Positions 7,999-17,004 of a DNA stretch of 64,000 bases are shown here, one piece after another; positions within the stretch are counted from its first letter, which is position 1, and the number at the start of each line of letters is the position of its first letter. This DNA comes from Clostridiales bacterium (lineage in GTDB: Bacteria > Acidobacteriota > Aminicenantia > Aminicenantales > UBA8522): NCBI GenBank assembly GCA_029907205.1, contig JARYMI010000017.1, forward strand, positions 1 through 64,000, written 5' to 3'. A model generated the notes under the pieces. That model did no database searches. It was given only the letters and a program-made list of their open reading frames with translations, and was not told the origin of the DNA. Made by a program: the position numbers and the translations under genes.

Positions 7999-9069
7999 AT
8001 GCAAAGAAATTTTTCCTTAGACGGATTGGTCTTTGTTTTCATCCTCTTATCTCCGTTCTTCTTGTTCCTCCTCCAGGGCTGTGACTCCAGGCCGGCTCAG
8101 GGGCTCGAAAACCGCGGTAACCAGGCCGCTAATCTTTGCCAGGAGGCCACGACTGTGAAAAAAATCATCAAAACCGACGAGGAGTGGAAGAAGGTTCTGA
8201 CACCCGAGGAGTACCGGGTGCTCCGCCGGTCCGGGACAGAGAGAGCCTTCACCGGAAAATACAATGACCATTATGAACGGGGGATTTATGCTTGCGCCGC
8301 CTGCGGCACTCCCCTTTTTAGCTCAGAGTCAAAGTACGACCACGGCACTGGCTGGCCAAGTTTTTTGGCTCCCGTTGATGAAAATCATATCGAGTACCGC
8401 AGCGACTATTCCTTCCTCGCAAAACGGGTCGAAGTGAGATGCGCCGCTTGCGGCTCTCATCTCGGCCATGTTTTTGACGACGGGCCGCCCCCGACGGGCA
8501 AGCATTACTGCATCAACTCGGCCGCCCTGGAATTCATGCCGGCTGATGCCGCAGAAAAAAAAGAGGCACGGGAGAAGTCATCTCAAGAAAAACAGGCCTC
8601 CCAGGCAACGGACAGAGCCACTTTCGCTGCCGGTTGCTTCTGGGGAGTCGAGGACAAGTTCCTCCAAATCCCGGGGGTCCTTTCTACCCGGGTTGGCTAC
8701 ACGGGCGGCACCGTCAAGAACCCAACGTACAAGCTTGTCTGCTCGGACACAACCGGCCACGCCGAAGCCGTCGAGATTGTCTTTGACCCGGCCGTCGTCT
8801 CCTACCAGGCACTTTTGGAGCGTTTCTTTGACTTCCACGACCCGACTCAGGTCAACCGGCAGGGACCAGACGTTGGAACTCAGTACAGGTCGGCGATCTT
8901 TTATCACAATGACGAGCAGAAAAAGGCGGCTCTGGAAATGATCGAAAAACTAACCAGGGAGAAAAAATTTGACCGGCCTATCGCCACTCTCGTTATCCCC
9001 GCTGGGGAGTTCTACCAGGCCGAAGATTACCACCAGAAATACTACCAGAAACTAAGAAAAAGCCGGTGA
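7999..9069 (+). CDS. msrB-msrA: Fused peptide methionine sulfoxide reductase B-A, lipoprotein
   Basis: I start at the ATG at 7999, because it gives a clean lipoprotein signal with lipobox LLQGC (Cys28); the frame stays open to 7909. The MsrB domain comes first: zinc cysteines in CAACG and CAACGSHLGHVF, and the catalytic cysteine in GKHYCINSAAL. A charged linker (KKEAREKSSQEKQ) leads to the MsrA domain with the catalytic motif GCFWGVE and conserved GxGTQYRS. Together they reduce the R and S forms of methionine sulfoxide. The lipobox implies repair of envelope proteins. It is convergent with the symporter gene. AT-rich sequence with TATACT at 7951-7956 may be its promoter. Confidence 0.9.
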   Translation: MQRNFSLDGLVFVFILLSPFFLFLLQGCDSRPAQGLENRGNQAANLCQEATTVKKIIKTDEEWKKVLTPEEYRVLRRSGTERAFTGKYNDHYERGIYACAACGTPLFSSESKYDHGTGWPSFLAPVDENHIEYRSDYSFLAKRVEVRCAACGSHLGHVFDDGPPPTGKHYCINSAALEFMPADAAEKKEAREKSSQEKQASQATDRATFAAGCFWGVEDKFLQIPGVLSTRVGYTGGTVKNPTYKLVCSDTTGHAEAVEIVFDPAVVSYQALLERFFDFHDPTQVNRQGPDVGTQYRSAIFYHNDEQKKAALEMIEKLTREKKFDRPIATLVIPAGEFYQAEDYHQKYYQKLRKSR

Positions 9070-9119
9070 GCAGGCTGAATTAATCAAACGTCTGTGCTGT
9101 GATGCTTTTCTTTGAAGAT

Positions 9120-10553
9120 TTAATGCGGGGCTTTGTCCCCTGGCTGATGGAATTTGTTGATATGCTGACCGGAGTTTCCGGACGCATGGACTCGCTCCCG
9201 TCTCCTCGCCATGAATGCTCCCGCCGCAAAGGCCGCCAGCGCTCCCAGGATTGACGTCATGAACGGCGCTTCGAGTCCAAGGACATAGGAAAAAAGCGGG
9301 GTCAGCACAAGCCCTGCGGCCAGCGCGCTCATGGCTGCAGCGCCTCCGCCGACTCGGGTAAAGAGCCCCATGAGAGTGACCACGAGAATCCCGGCCGTCC
9401 CGAACGAGGAGGCTGTGAGGACGAGCTCGTATATTCCCTTGGCGTGAACGGCAATCACGTAGGCAAGAACTCCCGAGGCAAGCACAACCAGCCGGGCGCT
9501 CAAGACCCGTGTCTTTTCTCTTTTGAGGCCGAACAGGGGGACAAGCAGGTTATGCGAAACCAGCGCGGAGATTGCCAGCAGGATACTATCAACCGTGGAG
9601 ATGATAGCTGAAATCAGGGCGCTGGAAAAGACGACGAAGAGCAGCCGGGGCAAGTTTTGCCCTGCCAGCCTGATCAAGAACTGCTCCGGGGCAGCCACTC
9701 CCGGAAGGATGTTCGGGCCGACCAGCCCAAGAAGAACGGGGATCGAACCCAGGCTCAGGTAGATCCCACAGGCCAGGAAACTCGCTCTTCTGGCTACAGA
9801 CACGGACTTGGCTGCGAGAACCCTGGAGATCGCCTCCTGGGTGACGAGCGAACCCAGCACAGGGACCATCCACCTGTCCATCCTCTGAAGAAGAGTCTCT
9901 GTGGGCCCGATAAACCTCAGCCGTCCAGGATCCATGCTCCCCAGCATTTCCCTCCAGCCGTGAAAACTCTGAAAACAGACGAAAAAAAGAACAATGAGAC
10001 CGAGGAAGATGAAAAATCCCTGGATGATGTCCGTGTAGATGTCACCGAGCATCCCGCCCATCAAGGTGTAGACAAGGACGAAAAGCGCGGCTGCCGTGAT
10101 GGCCGGAGTCACAGGCAGAGGCGTGGTCGAGGCAATGACCTGACCGAAAGCCCTGATCTGCGCCGCTCCCCAGATCAGAGAGGAAGGGATCATAATCCAG
10201 ACAGCCATCTTCTCGACGCAAACGCCGAAGCGTTCCCGGTAGTAATCGGCCAGGGTGATATAGTTACCCCCCCGGAGACGGCCGGCCAGAATAAGCCCCA
10301 TCAGGAAGAGGCAAAGGCTGAACCCGAAAGGGTCGGCCCGGCTGCCCGACAATCCCTGGCGATAGACAGCGGCCGAGGAGCCCATGCATGTTTCGGCGCC
10401 AAACCAAGTGGCAAAAAGCGAAAACGCGACCATGATGAGCGGCAGGTTGCGGCCGCCGAGAAAAAAATCGCTCTCCGAACGGATCCGCCTCGAGATCCAG
10501 AGGCCGATCGCCAGCTGCACCACCATGAAGGCCAGGATGAACAGCCAGGTCAT
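9120..10553 (-). CDS. Sodium:solute symporter (SSS family)
   Basis: A 477-residue polytopic protein with about 12-13 hydrophobic segments. The N-terminus shows the SSS signature, SDFFLGGRNLP followed by FSLFATWFGAET, and the segment FSSALISAIISTVDSILL corresponds to the sodium-site helix with its Ser/Thr cluster. The family couples Na+ entry to uptake of sugars, amino acids, pantothenate, nucleosides or organic acids; the substrate cannot be assigned. The C-terminus ends in a polar tail. It is transcribed away from the ArsA-like gene and toward msrBA. Confidence 0.85.
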   Translation of the reverse strand: MTWLFILAFMVVQLAIGLWISRRIRSESDFFLGGRNLPLIMVAFSLFATWFGAETCMGSSAAVYRQGLSGSRADPFGFSLCLFLMGLILAGRLRGGNYITLADYYRERFGVCVEKMAVWIMIPSSLIWGAAQIRAFGQVIASTTPLPVTPAITAAALFVLVYTLMGGMLGDIYTDIIQGFFIFLGLIVLFFVCFQSFHGWREMLGSMDPGRLRFIGPTETLLQRMDRWMVPVLGSLVTQEAISRVLAAKSVSVARRASFLACGIYLSLGSIPVLLGLVGPNILPGVAAPEQFLIRLAGQNLPRLLFVVFSSALISAIISTVDSILLAISALVSHNLLVPLFGLKREKTRVLSARLVVLASGVLAYVIAVHAKGIYELVLTASSFGTAGILVVTLMGLFTRVGGGAAAMSALAAGLVLTPLFSYVLGLEAPFMTSILGALAAFAAGAFMARRRERVHASGNSGQHINKFHQPGDKAPH

Positions 10554-10743
10554 TAAAGGTACCCTCTGACGATAATGGAGAGGAGGTTGGACTCGGTTTG
10601 AGAAGAAAACACCTCGCGCACAGGCTCTCGCCCCACTAACCCGAGCTATTCACAATAATGCAAATAACCCAGGTCAAATAATTTTTTGGGAATTTATACA
10701 TAACGAAGATTCTGTTGTCAATAGGCCGAGAAAGCCAGCCGTC

Positions 10744-10772
10744 TTGTCCTCTGGCGAGCGCGGTGCTAAAAT
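10744..10772 (+). promoter_or_regulatory. Predicted extended -10 promoter of the ArsA-like operon
   Basis: TTGTCC (10744-10749), a 17-bp spacer, then TAAAAT (10767-10772) with an extended TG at 10764-10765. The ATG of the gene is only 13 bp after the -10 box, so the transcript would have at most a 7-nt leader and no Shine-Dalgarno site. Confidence 0.6.
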
Positions 10773-10785
10773 GTATAGTGCTTCC

Positions 10786-11946
10786 ATGCGGACAATTCTT
10801 TTCACCGGGAAAGGAGGAGTGGGTAAAACCACCCTTGCCGCGGCCACGGCTCTTCTCTGCGCTCGACGCGGGCATAAAACGCTGGTGATCTCGACAGACG
10901 CCGCCCACAGCCTCTCCGATTCCTTCGAGGTCCAACTGGGCAACTCGCCCCAGCCGATCGTTCCCAATCTTTTCGGCCAGGAAGTTAACGCCTTAGAGGA
11001 GATTGAGAAAAAATGGGGAGAAATCAAAACCTATCTCACAGCCCTGTTTGCCTCTCAGGGCGTTGACACGATCGAGGCCGAGGAGCTGAGCGTCTTCCCG
11101 GGCATGGAAGAACTTTTCAGCTTGATGGAAATCCGGCGATACAGCCTGACTTCCGAGTATGAGGTCGTTGTCGTCGATTGCGCGCCGACCGGCGACACTC
11201 TCCGCCTTCTCAGCGCGCCGGAGATCACGAGCTGGTATCTCAAGCACATCTTCCCCATCCAGAGAACCGCGGCCAAGGCGGTGCGTCCGGTGGCCAACCG
11301 CATCCTGCCGTTCCCTTTTCCCGAAGACAGCGTCTTCGAGGCCATGAAAAAGCTGACCACACAGCTCGCCGAAATGAAGGGCATCCTCGAGGATCACCGC
11401 CGGACTTCCATCCGCCTCGTCATCAACCCCGAGAAAATGGTCATCAAGGAAGCCCAGCGGGCTTTTACATTTTTCAGCCTGTTCGGCTACAGCGTGGACT
11501 TGATCATTGTCAACCGCATCATCCCTGGTGCTGTGCAGGATCCCCACTTTAAAACCTGGAAGACCATCCAGGAGGCATACCTTCGCCAGGTCGAGGAGAA
11601 CTTCGCGCCTCTCCCGATCTTTTCGGCCGAGCTCTACAGCCGGGAGATCGTCGGGCTCGACCTCCTGGCCGAGCTGGGCCGGAGTATCTACAGCGACGCC
11701 GATCCCGCCGGCCTCTTCTTCGCTCACAACCCGATCCAGATTAAGAAAGCCGACGGCAAGCTCATTCTCTCTGTCCATCTTCCCTTCGTCGAGAAGAGCG
11801 ACCTTGACCTCCTGCAAAAGGGGGAGGAACTCTTTATCAAAGTGGGGAGTCTCAAAAGGAACATCCTTCTTCCCCGGATCATGCTCAACCACGCTATTGA
11901 GGGAGCCAAGCTTGAGAAGGGCAGGCTGAAAATAACATTCGTGTAG
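10786..11946 (+). CDS. ArsA/GET3-like ATPase with C-terminal HSP20-like domain
   Basis: I take the ATG at 10786, which places MRTILFTGKGGVGKTT at the N-terminus, as in the family. The deviant Walker A is GKGGVGKTT, switch I is STDAAHSLSDSF and switch II is VDCAPTGDTLRLL. There is a single ATPase domain of about 300 residues. The last 65 residues, from DGKLILSVHLPF onward, resemble the small ArsA_HSP20 beta domain found on bacterial members. No arsenic genes are nearby and the metal-binding or dimerising CxxC is absent, so arsenite extrusion is unlikely; a chaperone-like role similar to GET3 is the inference. A 69-residue partner gene follows after 30 bp. Confidence 0.85.
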   Translation: MRTILFTGKGGVGKTTLAAATALLCARRGHKTLVISTDAAHSLSDSFEVQLGNSPQPIVPNLFGQEVNALEEIEKKWGEIKTYLTALFASQGVDTIEAEELSVFPGMEELFSLMEIRRYSLTSEYEVVVVDCAPTGDTLRLLSAPEITSWYLKHIFPIQRTAAKAVRPVANRILPFPFPEDSVFEAMKKLTTQLAEMKGILEDHRRTSIRLVINPEKMVIKEAQRAFTFFSLFGYSVDLIIVNRIIPGAVQDPHFKTWKTIQEAYLRQVEENFAPLPIFSAELYSREIVGLDLLAELGRSIYSDADPAGLFFAHNPIQIKKADGKLILSVHLPFVEKSDLDLLQKGEELFIKVGSLKRNILLPRIMLNHAIEGAKLEKGRLKITFV

Positions 11947-11976
11947 CCATAAATTTCTCCGAAAGGAGGTGAGAGC

Positions 11977-12186
11977 ATGGCCGCCGAGAAAATGCGCGAA
12001 ATCAGGATATCGATTCCCGAGGAACTCTTCTCTTTCATCATTCCTTCCCGCACGAATGAGCATCTCCTCCGAGCCAGGAAAGAAATCCTTTTGGCTCTTC
12101 GCTCCCTGATCGATGCCCGGATCGAATCCCTGGAAAAGCGGGCTGAGCCGAAGCCGGAGACAAAGAAAAAAATCAAGGTCGAGTAG
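11977..12186 (+). CDS. Small charged protein downstream of the ArsA-like ATPase
   Basis: A 69-residue protein with the strongest ribosome site of the region (AAAGGAGGTGA, 6-8 bp before ATG), so it is very likely translated. It begins with a beta strand-like REIRISIPEEL, has a predicted amphipathic helix (HLLRARKEILLALRSLIDARIESLEKR) and ends in a Lys/Glu tail. I do not recognise the family. The 30-bp spacing from the ATPase suggests a functional partner or adaptor. Confidence 0.7.
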   Translation: MAAEKMREIRISIPEELFSFIIPSRTNEHLLRARKEILLALRSLIDARIESLEKRAEPKPETKKKIKVE

Positions 12187-12190
12187 AAAG

Positions 12191-12219
12191 TTGACTTGAT
12201 AGCCTATTCGTATTAGATT
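12191..12219 (+). promoter_or_regulatory. Predicted promoter of the inositol lipid operon
   Basis: TTGACT (12191-12196), 17 bp, TAGATT (12214-12219). Transcription would begin about 17 nt before the ATG at 12243, and that short leader has no Shine-Dalgarno sequence. Confidence 0.5.
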
Positions 12220-12242
12220 AGTTTATCTTTGTCATAAGACCC

Positions 12243-12911
12243 ATGGTCCAAACCTGCCCTTCTGAGGCTTCCAGCGGAAAAATCAGGTTGCTTAATGCCG
12301 TGCCGCAGAAGCTGATTCGGGGTATCCACGCAAGCCTCGACAGACTTGCTGATTTCCTGACGGGATTCCACACGAGTCCTAATATCATCACGGTCCTCGG
12401 GCTTCTGGCCGGGTTGGCCAGCGGACTCCTTTTTGCCATCGACCGTCCGCTCGGCGCGGCCGGACTCATCATCATCTGCGGCCTCCTCGATATCCTGGAC
12501 GGCAAGGTCGCAACAAGAGGCAAAAGGCAAAGCCTTTATGGGGCCATTTTCGACTCGACGCTCGACAGATACTCGGAGTTTTTCATCTATCTCGGCCTGG
12601 CCGTCCATTTCCGCAACCGCTGGCCCCTCTGGGTTGTTTTTCTCACCTTCCTGGGTTCGACGATGGTAAGTTATACCCGCGCAAGGGCTGAGGGCTTGGG
12701 CATCGAATGCCGAGAGGGACTGATGCAGCGGGCGGAACGACTGATTCTTCTTGTGCTCGGCTCTCTCATCGGGTCGCTTTTGAAAGCATTCGACCCTGTG
12801 ATGACCGCCGTATTGATTTTCATCGCCCTCGTCTCTAACATAACGGCTTTCCAGAGGACGTTTCTTGTCAAAAAAGTCGAAAAAAACCTTAAAACCCACA
12901 AGGAGGTCTAA
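12243..12911 (+). CDS. CDP-alcohol phosphatidyltransferase, probably inositol-phosphate type
   Basis: A 222-residue membrane enzyme with the family signature DxxDGxxA...GxxxDxxxD, seen as [12 protein letters not shown] and [10 protein letters not shown]; the usual AR is AT here, followed directly by Arg. These Asp residues bind two metals and the CDP-diacylglycerol diphosphate. The next gene, 4 bp on, encodes inositol-3-phosphate synthase, so the alcohol acceptor is probably inositol 3-phosphate, giving phosphatidylinositol phosphate as in mycobacteria and archaea. About five to six membrane segments follow the motif. Assignment to this substrate rests on context. Confidence 0.8.
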   Translation: MVQTCPSEASSGKIRLLNAVPQKLIRGIHASLDRLADFLTGFHTSPNIITVLGLLAGLASGLLFAIDRPLGAAGLIIICGLLDILDGKVATRGKRQSLYGAIFDSTLDRYSEFFIYLGLAVHFRNRWPLWVVFLTFLGSTMVSYTRARAEGLGIECREGLMQRAERLILLVLGSLIGSLLKAFDPVMTAVLIFIALVSNITAFQRTFLVKKVEKNLKTHKEV

Positions 12912-12915
12912 AGGC

Positions 12916-14055
12916 ATGGACAAAATCAGGGTTGCCATCATCGGCGTCGGAAATTGCGCCTCGTCACTTGTCCAGGGTATTGAATACTATAAGAAAGCCA
13001 AAGAAGGCGATTTTATTCCCGGCGTTATGCATGTGAACCTAGGCGGCTACCACATCCGTGATATCGAATTCTCCGCAGCCTTTGACATCGACAAGAACAA
13101 GGTTGGAAAGGACTTAAGCGAAGCCATCTTCACATGGCCGAACAACACGACAAAATTTTCCGAGGTCCCCCGTCTTAACGTTCCCGTCCACAGGGGCATG
13201 ACCCATGACGGGCTCGGCAAGTACCTCTCCCAGATCATCCAGAAGGCACCGGGCGCAACAGCCGACATCGTCTCCATCCTCAGGGAGACAAAAACGGATG
13301 TCGTCATCAGCTATCTCCCGGTAGGAAGCGAGGAGGCCACGAAATGGTACGTCGAGCAGGTGCTCGACGCCGGCTGCGCTTTCATCAACTGCATTCCCGT
13401 TTTCATTGCCAGCGAAAAATACTGGCAGAGGAGGTTCGAGAAAAAGGGGCTGCCCGTCATCGGCGACGATATCAAGTCGCAGGTTGGGGCGACCATCCTC
13501 CATCGCACCCTGGTCAACCTTTATCTCGACCGTGGCATGCCGATTGAAAAGACCTACCAATTGAACACGGGGGGCAACACGGACTTCCTGAACATGCTGG
13601 AAAGGGAGAGGCTCCATTCCAAAAAAATTTCCAAGACCAACGCTGTCGTCTCCCAGATCAAGGCTCGCGGCCTGACGATCGCCCCCGAAAACGTCCATGT
13701 CGGCCCGAGCGACTATGTCCCCTGGCAAAAGGATAACAAACTCTGCTTCCTTCGCATCGAGAGCCGGCATTTTGGCGACGTTCCCACTACCTTGGAATGC
13801 AGGCTTTCTGTAGAAGATTCACCCAATTCAGCCGGAGTCGTTATCGACGCTATCCGCTGCGCCAAGCTGGCCCTGAATAACGGCCTTTCAGGGGCTCTTT
13901 TCGGACCGTCATCCTACTTCATGAAAACTCCCCCGAGGCAATACACCGACACCGAGGCCAGGGAACTCACCGAAAAATTCATCGCTTCGTACGGCAAAAA
14001 AGCCGCCGGTCCGAAGCCGAGAAAAAAAGCGCCAAAAAGAAAGAGCCGGAAATAA
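12916..14055 (+). CDS. ino1: myo-Inositol-3-phosphate synthase
   Basis: The start at ATG 12916 has an AGGAGGT ribosome site inside the end of the previous gene. The N-terminus [16 protein letters not shown] is the NAD-binding Rossmann loop, and [11 protein letters not shown] is the conserved catalytic-region motif of the synthase. The enzyme converts glucose 6-phosphate to 1D-myo-inositol 3-phosphate using bound NAD. At about 379 residues it is of the compact prokaryotic type. The C-terminus carries a lysine/arginine-rich tail from about residue 360 ([19 protein letters not shown]) that is not part of the catalytic fold. It is co-transcribed with the CDP-alcohol transferase. Confidence 0.9.
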   Translation: MDKIRVAIIGVGNCASSLVQGIEYYKKAKEGDFIPGVMHVNLGGYHIRDIEFSAAFDIDKNKVGKDLSEAIFTWPNNTTKFSEVPRLNVPVHRGMTHDGLGKYLSQIIQKAPGATADIVSILRETKTDVVISYLPVGSEEATKWYVEQVLDAGCAFINCIPVFIASEKYWQRRFEKKGLPVIGDDIKSQVGATILHRTLVNLYLDRGMPIEKTYQLNTGGNTDFLNMLERERLHSKKISKTNAVVSQIKARGLTIAPENVHVGPSDYVPWQKDNKLCFLRIESRHFGDVPTTLECRLSVEDSPNSAGVVIDAIRCAKLALNNGLSGALFGPSSYFMKTPPRQYTDTEARELTEKFIASYGKKAAGPKPRKKAPKRKSRK

Positions 14056-14117
14056 GCCTCCCCGGACAAGGGAAACCGTTTGCGGCCAGCGAAAATTTCG
14101 ACAGGAGCAAACGCGTC

Positions 14118-16940
14118 ATGAGAAAAAAGACAGAAAAAAAAGTCTTTGCGGCAATGACGTTCGTTATCGCCGTCTCGAGCCTGCTTCAGGCCATTGAAAC
14201 CGGAGAAATCAGGGGCAGAATCTTCGATGATAAAGGCGCGAGCCTTCCGGGCGTTGAAGTCAGAGCCGCCAGCGCCGCTCTTCAGGGCACACGGACAGTT
14301 TTCAGTTCAAAAAACGGAGAGTTTACCTTTCCCCTCCTGCCGGTCGGAACATACACTCTGACCTTCCTGCAGGAAGGGTTTTCGACCCTAGTCGAGGAAA
14401 ACGTCGTCGTCCGGCTGGGCCAGGTGACAAGCCTCAGCATAACAATGAAATTCACGGAAATCATGGAAGAGATCACTGTCACCGCCGAGACGCTTCTCAT
14501 TGACAGGACAGCCAGCGACACGAGCTTCCACCTGACGACGGCTGACCTGGAAAGACTGCCCGTCCAGAACCGGACTATTGTTGATGCCATCAAGTTCACG
14601 CCCGGTGTGACCGGGGTTCGCGTCAACACCCGCCGGGGCACGGCCACGGAAGGCCAACCGAGCTTCCGGGGGGAAGGAGAAGAAGGGAATTCCTGGATCG
14701 TCGACGGCCTGGCCGTGAGCGGCGTCAGGCTTAAAAACTCCGGCCTCAAGATCAACTTCGACAGCATCGAGGAAATCCAGGTCATCTCCGACCCGTTCAG
14801 CCCGGAATTCGCCTCCGCTTACGGCGGAATTATCAACATGGTCACAAAAAGCGGCAGCAACGCCTTCAGCGGCGATATGGCCGTCCTCTTTACCAGCCGG
14901 AACCTCCAGGCCGCCCGCGAGAATCAACTTTCCACGGCGAGCGAACCAGAATTCTTCTTGGACACGACGACCTACTTCAACCTGGGTGGACCGGTGGTCA
15001 AAGACAGGCTGTGGTTTTTCATCTCCAACAACTATTATCGAAACACGCTCGAAACAGAGGAAGGCGCGTTGGATTATTTCCGTATTCCCGCAGGCGAGCT
15101 GACGACTCACAACAACAACTTTTTTGCTAAGCTGACCTGCTCTCCTGGAAGCGGTCAAACCATCTCCCTGACCACGATTTTCGATAAATCCCTTCCCCAG
15201 AAAGGGGGAATAGGAGTGCCGGAGCTCTACGACGAAAAATCGTTCGCTAGCCTGGCCTTCCGGCTCAACTACAAAGCCATTCTCAATTCTTCGACATTTC
15301 TCGAAGCCGGACTGGGTCGGGCGAAAAGAGATTCCTCCGAGAAGCCGAAAGACGGCGACCTTGGCCCGGCTCAGTATTTTATCCAGGACCTGGGCCTGAA
15401 CATCCGTAACTCTTACGGCAACGTGGTCGACAACCAGAAAAGGCTCGATTTCAGCCTGAAGCTCACCAAGCACCAGGAGACGGATACTTTTGGACGCCAT
15501 GAGATGAGCCTGGGTTTTGAGTATTATGATTTTTCCTCTGAGTTCAGCGTGGACTTCAGCGGAAAAGCAGAAGACCTTTTTCCCGGCAACGGGTTCGACA
15601 CCGGGACCAAGTATTATTTTGAAACCTGGCAGAGCGGCCGCAAGACACCTACGTTTTTTTACGAGTACGGACCGTTCAGTTTCATCAACTCGGCCGCCGG
15701 CGTCGGCCTGTTTTTCAAGGACAAAGTTACCTGGGGACGGGTGACCTTGATGGCCGGCCTGCGCAGCCAGACGCAGCGGTGCCTGGATGACCGCGGCCAG
15801 GTCCTATGGGCCTGGGGGTTGGACGACTTTATCTCGCCGCGTCTAACCCTGATATACGACATCACGGGCAACGGCGTCAATGTGCTCAAGTTAGGCTGGG
15901 GCCGCTTCTCCGACCTCATCACGACCATGCCGCTCGGGTTTTTCAATTCCGGCGCCGGGCTGACTTTTCGCACCTACCGCTGGCAAGGAGGGACAAACCC
16001 CGCGGAAAGCGAGGTCCATGACCCTTCATCCTGGAAGTTCGAGGCCGAGCAAAAAACTCAGCCTCTTGAAGTCAGCGAAGACATCAAGCCAAATTTTCTC
16101 ACCCGCTACCTCGTTGAATTCAGCCGAAGGCTCAGCTCAAACTGGGCTCTTAAAGCCCGCTTCATCCACACAAGAGCGGATAAGTTGTTGGAAATCCTGG
16201 CCATCTTCGACCCGGCAAGCCTTTACAAGTTCCTGTATGATAATTTCGAGCACAAGAGGCGGCGGTACACGGGCTTCGAGGTCGAGGTCATCGGCCGGAT
16301 CGGCCAGACGGTTTTCGTGAATGGTTCTTATGCCCATTGCTCGGCCATGGGGACAAACCCCGGCCAGGTGGAGACAGGCTCCTACGCCCAGGAAGAGGGG
16401 AGCACGAACTATCTCGGGCTCTTCGGAAACCATCTCTATGTCCCTGACATCCCGGAACTAAAGGACATCAAAGCCTGGGTCGACAAGGTCCTGGGAGGGC
16501 TCGGAGGAAGGGGAATCGGGGATGAGGGCTGGTACGGCAAACTCCCCTACTCTGTGGACCACAACATCAAGCTCAACGCGGCTTCTCTTCTTCCTTACGG
16601 GATCCTTTTTTCCTCGGCTTTCGAGTATGTATCAGGCTATTATTGGGAAAAGCTCGGCTATGTCCCTTTTTTCGGCGGCTACTACGCGTTCCCCGAAGGC
16701 CGGGGCGCGCGGAAATCCCCTGGCCATTATTATCTGGATGTAGCTATCGAGAAAAGCTTCCAGCTGGGAGGCTTTCCCAGCCGTAAACCCTTGACTCTGT
16801 CTCTCAGGGCCGAAGTTTTCAACATTTTCAACGGCCAGAAGCCGATTTCATTTGTGAAAGAGGACACTCCTCTTTTCGGCCAGGTCTGGGGAAGACAGCA
16901 GCCGCGTCAGGCAAGAGTGATGGCCAAGCTCAGCTGGTAA
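14118..16940 (+). CDS. TonB-dependent receptor with carboxypeptidase-regulatory-like N-domain
   Basis: A 940-residue outer membrane protein. After a signal peptide (about 1-26) comes a carboxypeptidase D regulatory-like beta sandwich (GEIRGRIFDDKGASLPGVEV to about residue 115), then the plug domain (DLERLPVQNRTIVDAIKFTPGV, SAYGGIINMVTKSGSN), then the barrel, ending in LSW with the terminal aromatic residue typical of outer membrane proteins. Such receptors import large ligands using TonB energy; the ligand cannot be inferred. TonB/ExbBD genes are not in the window. It lies 62 bp after ino1. Confidence 0.88.
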   Translation: MRKKTEKKVFAAMTFVIAVSSLLQAIETGEIRGRIFDDKGASLPGVEVRAASAALQGTRTVFSSKNGEFTFPLLPVGTYTLTFLQEGFSTLVEENVVVRLGQVTSLSITMKFTEIMEEITVTAETLLIDRTASDTSFHLTTADLERLPVQNRTIVDAIKFTPGVTGVRVNTRRGTATEGQPSFRGEGEEGNSWIVDGLAVSGVRLKNSGLKINFDSIEEIQVISDPFSPEFASAYGGIINMVTKSGSNAFSGDMAVLFTSRNLQAARENQLSTASEPEFFLDTTTYFNLGGPVVKDRLWFFISNNYYRNTLETEEGALDYFRIPAGELTTHNNNFFAKLTCSPGSGQTISLTTIFDKSLPQKGGIGVPELYDEKSFASLAFRLNYKAILNSSTFLEAGLGRAKRDSSEKPKDGDLGPAQYFIQDLGLNIRNSYGNVVDNQKRLDFSLKLTKHQETDTFGRHEMSLGFEYYDFSSEFSVDFSGKAEDLFPGNGFDTGTKYYFETWQSGRKTPTFFYEYGPFSFINSAAGVGLFFKDKVTWGRVTLMAGLRSQTQRCLDDRGQVLWAWGLDDFISPRLTLIYDITGNGVNVLKLGWGRFSDLITTMPLGFFNSGAGLTFRTYRWQGGTNPAESEVHDPSSWKFEAEQKTQPLEVSEDIKPNFLTRYLVEFSRRLSSNWALKARFIHTRADKLLEILAIFDPASLYKFLYDNFEHKRRRYTGFEVEVIGRIGQTVFVNGSYAHCSAMGTNPGQVETGSYAQEEGSTNYLGLFGNHLYVPDIPELKDIKAWVDKVLGGLGGRGIGDEGWYGKLPYSVDHNIKLNAASLLPYGILFSSAFEYVSGYYWEKLGYVPFFGGYYAFPEGRGARKSPGHYYLDVAIEKSFQLGGFPSRKPLTLSLRAEVFNIFNGQKPISFVKEDTPLFGQVWGRQQPRQARVMAKLSW

Positions 16941-17004
16941 AACACTGGGGACAGCTTACGTGTTTACCCAATTTTATCTTTCAGATTTTTCTTGAAACTC
17001 GAGA

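Noticed and set aside
10993-12063. 356-codon open frame antisense to the ArsA-like gene
   Set aside because: It mirrors a real gene with intact Walker motifs; the translation is low in family-like patterns and the frame results from GC-rich codon use.
14388-15500. 370-codon open frame antisense to the TonB receptor
   Set aside because: The plus-strand frame has signal peptide, plug and barrel; the antisense product has no coherent features.
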